From positions 434,001 through 498,000 of the forward strand of contig NZ_JAPKNJ010000002.1 of the NCBI RefSeq assembly GCF_026343945.1: a stretch of DNA of 64,000 nt, given 5' to 3'. Below the pieces are notes generated by a model. The model was not told the origin of the DNA. It did not search any database and saw only the letters and a list, made by a program, of their open reading frames with translations. The translations under genes and the position numbers were made by a program. The stretch comes from Kaistia algarum. GTDB taxonomy: Bacteria > Pseudomonadota > Alphaproteobacteria > Rhizobiales > Kaistiaceae. Shown piece by piece: positions 58,566 to 64,000 of this stretch. Position 1 is the stretch's first letter. Each line of letters opens with the position of its first letter.

Positions 58566-59359
58566 CCGCGGTGGCCCTCTCCGACGATCAATCGAACGAT
58601 GTCCTCAAGGCTCGTTTCCTGGATCGAGCGCTCGGCGACCTTCGTGCCCTCGTACATGACCGCAATGCGATCGCAGACGCGGAAGAGGTCCTGCAGGCGG
58701 TGTGTGATGAGGACCACCGCGACGCCCTTGGCCTTAAGGCGGCGGATCAGCGCCAGAACGGCCTCGACCTCCGCAACGGCGAGTGCCGAAGTCGGCTCGT
58801 CCAGGATGAGGACACGCGGGTTGAACGATGCCGAGCGCGCAATCGCGATCGACTGGCGCTGGCCGCCCGAAAGCTGGGCAACCTTGGCCGCGACATTGGG
58901 AATGCGGATCTCGAGATGGGTCAGCATCTCCCGCGCGCCCTGCTGCATCGCGCCCTTGTCCAGGAAGGGCCCGCGGCGCAGTTCACGGCCGAGATAGAGA
59001 TTGCCGGCAACATCGATCGTGTCGCAGAGCGCGAGGTCCTGATAGACCATCTCGATGCCGCGCTCGCGCGCCTCGGCCGGGCCGGAATAGTCGACCTTCT
59101 CGCCGTCGATCTCGATGGTGCCCTCGTCGGCAATATAGGTGCCGGCAAGAATCTTGGTGAAGGTCGACTTGCCGGCGGCATTGTCGCCGACGAGCCCTAG
59201 GCATTCGCCGCCCCACAGGTCGAGATCAACGCCGCGCAGCGCCTGATTCGAGCCGAACGTCTTGCGGATGCCGGTGACGCGCATCCGCGGCACCGTCCCG
59301 TGAGCGGGGTTGGGATGGGAGGCGGCCGAAGCCGCCTCCACAAGGGTTTCCCCCATCAT
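58562..59359 (-). CDS. Sugar ABC transporter ATP-binding protein (single domain)
   Basis: A 265-residue ABC ATPase. Walker A GDNAAGKST, signature LSGGQRQSIAIARS and Walker B VLILDEPTSAL are intact. Most ribose-type systems use a double ATPase (RbsA, about 500 residues); this one has a single domain, as in FrcA, so it should act as a homodimer. It overlaps the binding-protein gene by 4 bp. Confidence 0.93.
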   Translation of the reverse strand: MMGETLVEAASAASHPNPAHGTVPRMRVTGIRKTFGSNQALRGVDLDLWGGECLGLVGDNAAGKSTFTKILAGTYIADEGTIEIDGEKVDYSGPAEARERGIEMVYQDLALCDTIDVAGNLYLGRELRRGPFLDKGAMQQGAREMLTHLEIRIPNVAAKVAQLSGGQRQSIAIARSASFNPRVLILDEPTSALAVAEVEAVLALIRRLKAKGVAVVLITHRLQDLFRVCDRIAVMYEGTKVAERSIQETSLEDIVRLIVGEGHRG

Positions 59360-60291
59360 TTGAATGCGGCCCGGAACTGGTCGACATTGTCCTTGGTGAC
59401 GATGGTGACCGGCACCTTGATGGCCTTTTCGACCGTACCGCCGCCGGCGATCGTCCCCAGCGCCTCAATCGCCTTCTGGCCTTCGAGGAAGGGGTCCTGC
59501 TGTACGACGGCGACGACGAAGCCTTCGTCGATGCCCTGGATCGCCTGGGCCGAAAGGTCCCAGCCGAAGATCTTGATGCTGCCTGTCTGGCCCTGGCTTT
59601 GCGCGGCGGCGACCGCACCGACCAGCGCCGGCTCGCCCGTTGCGTAGAGCGTCTGCAGGCCTGGATTACCGGTGAAGAGGTTCTCGGCGGCGGCCAGCGC
59701 CTGGTCCTGGATGTTGCGGCCGTCAACGACGCCGACCTGGGTCGAGACGCTCGACGGCACGACGACGTCGTCAAAGCCCTTCTGGCGCAGGTTCTGCAGG
59801 TCGGAATTCAGTGCGCCGACGACGCCAAGCGTCGCCTTGCCGCTGAGGTTCTTCTTCACATACTCGACATAGGCGTCGCCGATGAGCTTGCCGGCGGCGT
59901 AGTTGTCGACCGAGATCTGCGAGGCCTGCGGGCCTTCCGGCAGGATGCCGTCGACGGCGATGACCGGGATGCCGGCTGCGGCAGCGGCCTTCACGGCCGG
60001 CATGATGCCGTTCTGGTCGACCGAGACGATGACGATGCCGTCAACCTTCTGCTGAATATAGGTGTCGAAGGCGCTGTCCTGGGCCTGGGCCGAGTTGTTC
60101 GCGTCGAACACCAGCAGCTTGTCGCCCGCCGCATCCGCCGCCTTCTGGGCGCCGTTCGTGATGTCGGTAAAGAAGGAGACCTGCTGATTGTACTGGATCA
60201 GCGCGAAGGTCTTGTCCTTGGCCAGCGCGCCAGACGCGACGCCGGCGGCGAGCAGCGTGGCAAGCGAGAGCTTCAAAGCGAGTTTATTCAT
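59356..60291 (-). CDS. Ribose-type sugar ABC transporter substrate-binding protein
   Basis: A 311-residue periplasmic binding protein (type 1, RbsB-like). Signal MNKLALKLSLATLLAAGVASGALA; mature begins KDKTFALIQYNQQVSFFTDI. IPVIAVDGILPEG and the hinge segments are family-like. AGAGGAA precedes ATG 60291. It overlaps the lacI stop by 8 bp, so regulator and transporter share a transcript. Ligand probably a pentose, hexose or nucleoside. Confidence 0.92.
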   Translation of the reverse strand: MNKLALKLSLATLLAAGVASGALAKDKTFALIQYNQQVSFFTDITNGAQKAADAAGDKLLVFDANNSAQAQDSAFDTYIQQKVDGIVIVSVDQNGIMPAVKAAAAAGIPVIAVDGILPEGPQASQISVDNYAAGKLIGDAYVEYVKKNLSGKATLGVVGALNSDLQNLRQKGFDDVVVPSSVSTQVGVVDGRNIQDQALAAAENLFTGNPGLQTLYATGEPALVGAVAAAQSQGQTGSIKIFGWDLSAQAIQGIDEGFVVAVVQQDPFLEGQKAIEALGTIAGGGTVEKAIKVPVTIVTKDNVDQFRAAFK

Positions 60292-61378
60292 GACGTAGTT
60301 CCTCTTGGTTGGTGGAGATGGTCGGTTTTCTTGTTGTTGTCGGTCTTGCGGTCCTGGCCCCTGGCGGAGGCCGGCCCGTTGATTCCCGCAGGATCAGTTC
60401 CACGGGCAGGTGCTCGACGACTTCGCTGACATCCTCGCCCGCGAGCCCGCGGACCATGAGATCGACAGCGCGGCGTCCCATCGCGTCGACCGGCTGGCGG
60501 ATCGATGTCAGCGGCGGATCGAAAAGGACGAAGGGCGCGATGTCGTCAAAGCCGATGACGGACAATTGCGCCGGGATGCGAAGCTTCTGGCGGCGGAATA
60601 TCTCCAGCGCGCCCAGCATGATCTGGTCGCTGGAAACGAGCAAAGCCGTCGCCCTGCTGCCGGTCGCGAGCAGCCGCTCCGCCGAAGCGCGCCCATGCTC
60701 GGGAGAATAGTCCCCGCAATAGATATCCGTGATCTCGGCCTCGACACCGGCATCCGTAATGGCGCGCCGAACGCCCGAGAGGCGCATCTGCGTGCTGCCC
60801 ATCGTTTCGGGGCCGCCGAAAAAGGCGATGCGCCGATGGCCGAGTTCGACGAGATGGCGGCCCGCGAGAAAGCCACCCTGTTCATTGTCGCTGAAGACCT
60901 TCGCGCCGGTGACGCCGGCCACGTCCTCGTCGAGAATGACCATGCGCTGGCCGCTGCGGTTGATGGGCTCCTTCAGCATGCCGTCGTCGGGGTGATTGGT
61001 GACGAAGATGATGCCGTCCACGGCGGCGCGGCTGAGGCGCTCCAGATATTCGCGCTCGCGCTCCTGCGTGTTCAGCGAGGCACAGAGGCTGAGGCCATAG
61101 CCCCGCCGCGCCGCCTCGCGCTCCACGGCGGCGGCGAGACGGGCGAAATAGGGATTGGTGATGTCGGGCACGACCAGCCCCAGCGTATCGGACCGGCCGA
61201 GGCTGAGGCTGCGGGCATGCGGATTGGGCTTGTAGCCGAGCGTGTCGATGGCCTGGCGGATGCGAAGCACCGTCGGCTCGGGCAGGTGCAGGGTGTTGTT
61301 CAGATAGCGCGAGATGGTGGCGACCGAAACTCCGGCCGCTCGCGCCACATCCGCCATCCGTGCAATCCGTTTCGTCAT
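60284..61378 (-). CDS. LacI family transcriptional regulator
   Basis: A 364-residue repressor. The N-terminal helix-turn-helix (MADVARAAGVSVATISRYLNN) is followed by the linker/hinge GYKPNPHARSL and a periplasmic-binding-like effector domain. First gene of the operon lacI-SBP-ATPase-permease-hydrolase, so it is likely autoregulated; a CCGG-centred palindrome sits just before its start codon. The effector is probably the transported sugar. C-terminus ends in a Pro/Arg/Thr-rich tail of about 25 residues. Confidence 0.92.
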   Translation of the reverse strand: MTKRIARMADVARAAGVSVATISRYLNNTLHLPEPTVLRIRQAIDTLGYKPNPHARSLSLGRSDTLGLVVPDITNPYFARLAAAVEREAARRGYGLSLCASLNTQEREREYLERLSRAAVDGIIFVTNHPDDGMLKEPINRSGQRMVILDEDVAGVTGAKVFSDNEQGGFLAGRHLVELGHRRIAFFGGPETMGSTQMRLSGVRRAITDAGVEAEITDIYCGDYSPEHGRASAERLLATGSRATALLVSSDQIMLGALEIFRRQKLRIPAQLSVIGFDDIAPFVLFDPPLTSIRQPVDAMGRRAVDLMVRGLAGEDVSEVVEHLPVELILRESTGRPPPGARTARPTTTRKPTISTNQEELRHE

Positions 61379-61381
61379 TAC

Positions 61382-61394
61382 GTAACCGGTTTAC
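61382..61394. promoter_or_regulatory. Putative LacI-family operator
   Basis: GTAACCGGTTTAC, centred on AACCGGTT at 61384-61391, begins 3 bp beyond the lacI start codon (61376-61378, minus strand). The right half CGGTTTACA matches the LacI/GalR-family half-site; the left half lacks one A. The CpG-centred palindrome and its position just upstream of an autoregulated lacI gene support an operator. Confidence 0.6.
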
Positions 61395-61607
61395 AAACTC
61401 AGGCCACGCTACCGCATCGATACAAACGCGCAAGCGAATATTGCGAGCACAGTTGCGCGGCAATTGCGCTAATTTTCGGCAGAAAGGCTGACCTATCGGG
61501 CAGCCGATCCACTTTTGATACTCCTGTTCAGGATTGATCGTCGCGAAGAAACGGCGGTAAACTGCTTTACCGCCAGCATCACATGATCGTCGCAGCAGGA
61601 GTGAGGA

Positions 61608-61997
61608 ATGGAGATCAACCGGCCGGACGTGCTCGCCGAAGTCCAGGCAGCCTATCGCCGCTATGAGGATGCTCTGCTCGCGGCGGATGCCCGGACGCTG
61701 GACGAACTTTTCTGGAACGATCCCCGGCTGATACGCTTCGGCGCGGGCGACATCCAGTTTGGCCACCGCGCGGTTGCGGCGTTGAATGCCCGCCGCCGGC
61801 TCAATCCGGAGCGCGTGCTGACCGACACCGTCGTCACGACCTTCGGCAGCGATTTCGCCACGGCGACCACGCTCTATACCGACGTTCCGGAAGGACAGAT
61901 CGGGCGCCAGATGCAGAGCTGGGCCCGAACCGCCGACGGCTGGCGGGTCGTCGCCGCCCATGTCAGCGTCATCGACAAGCCGGAGATCGAGAGATGA
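61608..61997 (+). CDS. AtzH/HpxZ-like DUF3225 protein (SnoaL-like fold)
   Basis: A 129-residue NTF2/SnoaL-fold protein. EVQAAYRRYEDALLAADARTLDELFWND, IRFGAGDIQFGHRAVAALNARR and GRQMQSWARTADGWRVVAAHVSVI are the HpxZ/AtzH pattern. In characterised systems it partners an amidase: HpxZ in oxalurate breakdown, AtzH near the biuret/cyanuric acid hydrolase AtzE. GGAGTGAGGA precedes ATG 61608. Stop overlaps the next ATG (ATGA), tying it to the amidase. Confidence 0.88.
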   Translation: MEINRPDVLAEVQAAYRRYEDALLAADARTLDELFWNDPRLIRFGAGDIQFGHRAVAALNARRRLNPERVLTDTVVTTFGSDFATATTLYTDVPEGQIGRQMQSWARTADGWRVVAAHVSVIDKPEIER

Positions 61998-63196
61998 TGG
62001 CCTATCGTCCGGACGGCGCCCCCTCCACCGACGATTTCGGTGCGTTCCTCCCCGGTCCGCGGCTGACGATGGCAGGCGCCTCCGAGGGGCCGCTTGCGGG
62101 CCTCTCCTTCGCCGCCAAGGACCTGTTCGACGTCGCGGGTCACGTCACCGTCTGTGGTAGCCCGGATTGGGGCGCAACGCATCCTCCGGCGGCGCGTTCG
62201 GCGACTGTCATCGAAAAATTGCTCGCCGCTGGCGGCTCGCTCGCCGGCAAGACCGTGACCGACGAAATCTCTCTCGGCTTGCTTGGCCGAAATCGACATT
62301 ACGGCTCGCCGGTCAATCCGCGCGCCCCGGACCGCTACACCGGCGGCTCGTCGTCCGGCTCGGCCGCAGCCGTCGCCGGCGACCTCGTGTCGTTTGCGCT
62401 CGGCTCCGACACGGGCGGCTCCATGCGTGTGCCGTCGAGCTATTGCGGCATCTATGGCATCCGCCCGACCCATGGCGCAATTCCGGTCGCTGGCCTGATG
62501 ACGCAGGCACCCTCCTTCGACACAGCTGGTTTTTTCGCGGCCGATCCGGAGATTTTCGCCCGCGTCGGCGACGTGCTTCTGCCGGATGCTTCGCTCGGCG
62601 AGATCGAGGAAGTGATCGTCGCTGAGGACGCGTTCGGCGCAGCCGATGCGGCGGTTAGCGCGGCGCTGAAGCCGGCCATCGAGCGCATTGCCACGCTGAT
62701 CGGCGCAAGCCGAACCGAAATCGTCGCTGCCGAGGGCCTACGCGTCTGGAACGAGCATCATTGCTTCCTGCAGCATCCCGAATTCGCCAGGACCTTCGGC
62801 CCGTGGGTCGACGCGATCGATCCGCGCCTCTCCTACGACGTCGCCAAGACAATCGCCAATGCGCGCGGCCTCCCGGATGCACCGAAGCGGGCGGCCGAGG
62901 CGTTTCGTCCGCTGGTTCGCGAGCGGCTCGATGCGCTTCTGGATGGCAGGCGTGTGCTCTGCCTTCCGACGACGCCCACCACCGCCCTGCCCCGCGACCT
63001 CTCGCTCAGCGCCACAGGCGAGGCCTGCGACCGCATTGTCGACCTGACCTGCATCGCCGGCCTTACGGGCCTGCCACAGATCAGCCTACCGCTCGCGACT
63101 TCAGGCGGGCTGCCGATCGGATTGTCACTCATCGGGTGGCGGGGATCCGATCTTACCTTGCTCGACCTCGCCCGCCGTCTGGGATCGCCGCAGTGA
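61994..63196 (+). CDS. Amidase signature family protein, short form
   Basis: A 400-residue amidase with an intact Ser-cisSer-Lys triad: K42 (SFAAKDLFDV), S119 (TGGSSSGSAA) and S143 (SDTGGSMRVP). It is shorter than GatA-like amidases (about 470) and resembles plant AMI1-type or AtzE/HpxY-type enzymes. Likely hydrolyses a small amide or ureide. It overlaps the AtzH-like gene by 4 bp and the next amidase by 4 bp, so three proteins are translationally coupled. Confidence 0.9.
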   Translation: MMAYRPDGAPSTDDFGAFLPGPRLTMAGASEGPLAGLSFAAKDLFDVAGHVTVCGSPDWGATHPPAARSATVIEKLLAAGGSLAGKTVTDEISLGLLGRNRHYGSPVNPRAPDRYTGGSSSGSAAAVAGDLVSFALGSDTGGSMRVPSSYCGIYGIRPTHGAIPVAGLMTQAPSFDTAGFFAADPEIFARVGDVLLPDASLGEIEEVIVAEDAFGAADAAVSAALKPAIERIATLIGASRTEIVAAEGLRVWNEHHCFLQHPEFARTFGPWVDAIDPRLSYDVAKTIANARGLPDAPKRAAEAFRPLVRERLDALLDGRRVLCLPTTPTTALPRDLSLSATGEACDRIVDLTCIAGLTGLPQISLPLATSGGLPIGLSLIGWRGSDLTLLDLARRLGSPQ

Positions 63197-64000
63197 ACAC
63201 CGCGGAATATGCCGCGCAGGACGCGGTAGGCCTCGCCGGGCTGATTGCGCGCCGGGAGGTTTCGGCCGAAGAGCTCATCGACGCCACTATCGAAGCGATC
63301 GAGCGGCTGAACCCATCCCTGAATGCCGTCGTTCACCGCTTCTATGACGAGGCTCGTGCCGCCCTACGCGCTGGTCTGCCGGGCGGGCGGTTCCATGGCG
63401 TGCCCTTCCTGCTCAAGGACCTCGATGTCGCGATGCGCGGCGTGCCGCTCTCCGAGGGCAGCCGGCTGATGTCGGACTATATACCCGATTTCGACGCCAC
63501 GATCGTCGCGCGCTACAGGGCGGCTGGCCTTGTCATCCTGGGCCGCACGAACTCCGCCGAACTCGGCCTATCCTTCACGACGGAGCCGCTCGCCCACGGC
63601 CCCACGCGCCATCCCCTCGATTCCCGTCTCTCGCCCGGCGGCTCCAGCGGCGGCTCGGCCGCCGCGGTGGCGTCCGGCATGGTGCCGATGGCGCATGCGA
63701 CCGATGGCGGCGGCTCGATCCGCCAGCCGGCCGCGCTGACGGGACTGTTCGGCTTGAAGCCCACCCGCGGCCGCACGCCGCCCGGCCCCGATCGCAGCGA
63801 GATCTTCTTCGGCATATCGGTCGGCCACGCGATCACGCGAACCGTCCGCGACAGCGCAGCGCTGCTGGACGCGACATGCGGCCATGAGCCGGGTGCGGTC
63901 TTCACGCCCCCGGAGCCTGCATTCACATATGAATCGATGGTCGAACGCGAACCGCCGCGCTTGCGCATGGCTTTGCAGTCCGAGCCATTCAACGGCGCCA
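63193..64000 (+). CDS. Amidase signature family protein (3' end beyond window)
   Basis: A second, different amidase beginning at GTG 63193, whose TGA-overlap (GTGA) couples it to the upstream amidase. 269 codons are visible with no stop. Triad residues are intact: K75 (FLLKDLDV), S151 (SPGGSSGGSAAA) and S175 (TDGGGSIRQPA). The N-terminus (AEYAAQDAVGLAGLIARREV) and GGVPLSEGS-like loop are typical of long amidases (about 480). The C-terminal third lies outside the window, so specificity cannot be judged. Confidence 0.88.
   Translation, partial: MNTAEYAAQDAVGLAGLIARREVSAEELIDATIEAIERLNPSLNAVVHRFYDEARAALRAGLPGGRFHGVPFLLKDLDVAMRGVPLSEGSRLMSDYIPDFDATIVARYRAAGLVILGRTNSAELGLSFTTEPLAHGPTRHPLDSRLSPGGSSGGSAAAVASGMVPMAHATDGGGSIRQPAALTGLFGLKPTRGRTPPGPDRSEIFFGISVGHAITRTVRDSAALLDATCGHEPGAVFTPPEPAFTYESMVEREPPRLRMALQSEPFNGA

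Noticed and set aside
1..64000. tRNA, rRNA, integrase, transposase or prophage genes
   Set aside because: None recognised in the sequence by reading; no direct repeats or att-like sites found beside a candidate integrase.

Overview
The window is a gene-dense, GC-rich stretch from an alphaproteobacterial chromosome, most likely of the order Hyphomicrobiales (Rhizobiales). The evidence is an intact aapJQMP general amino acid permease operon divergent from metC, an Omp25/31-type outer membrane protein, DUF2842, a LAB_N lipid-A-disaccharide synthase N-terminal-like protein, a perfect CtrA-type TTAA-N7-TTAA box, and codon use strongly biased to C/G in third positions. Genus cannot be fixed from the sequence alone. 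I saw no tRNA, rRNA, CRISPR array, transposase, integrase or phage gene.

Layout. 1-2.1 kb: an SDR dehydrogenase, an aldose 1-epimerase and a small ribbon-helix-helix protein. 2.2-3.5 kb: four paralogous tiny lipoproteins plus a secreted hypothetical protein. 3.7-10.4 kb: acyltransferase-3, photolyase, cysteine synthase, AlaX editing protein, mercaptopyruvate sulfurtransferase, MOSC protein and a proline-rich secreted protein. 10.4-16.4 kb: aapJQMP (minus) and metC (plus). 16.5-20.2 kb: a four-gene overlapping operon for lipid-linked sugar or lipid A modification (GT39, PAP2, GT2, LAB_N). 20.4-28.1 kb: DUF2339, a proline-rich small protein, and heptose/LPS inner core genes (waaF-hldD-hldE, then convergent waaC). 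28.2-30.4 kb: a secreted jelly-roll protein, heme A synthase and DUF2842. 30.4-39.7 kb: an exopolysaccharide locus (deacetylase, CelD-like acetyltransferase, Wzz/BY-kinase-like, Wza, GT4, WcaJ-like initiator, Wzy-like polymerase). 39.8-41.0 kb: an XRE regulator and an outer membrane beta-barrel.

The right third (41.4-64 kb) is catabolic. One minus-strand operon encodes a Tat-exported solute-binding protein, two MalF/MalG-type permeases, an MtnK-like kinase, an MtnC-like HAD enzyme and a GlpD-like FAD dehydrogenase, with no ATPase. A divergent enolase-superfamily gene follows. Next comes a tightly overlapping operon BtpA-TenA_E-hydantoinase-RidA-ureidoglycine aminohydrolase-allantoate amidohydrolase. 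It faces a PfkB kinase, a LacI-controlled ribose-type ABC transporter with a phosphotriesterase-like hydrolase, and finally an AtzH/HpxZ-like protein with two tandem amidases, the second cut by the window edge. Together these look like uptake and stepwise hydrolysis of glycosylated or cyclic amide (ureide/hydantoin-like) nitrogen compounds, plus sugar-phosphate salvage.

The most unusual items are the tandem lipoprotein family, the transporter-MtnK-MtnC-GlpD operon, the BtpA/TenA_E/hydantoinase operon with a composition break at its 5' end, and the Wzz protein whose kinase domain has lost its Walker A lysine. All functional names rest on motif recognition by eye; no database search was run.
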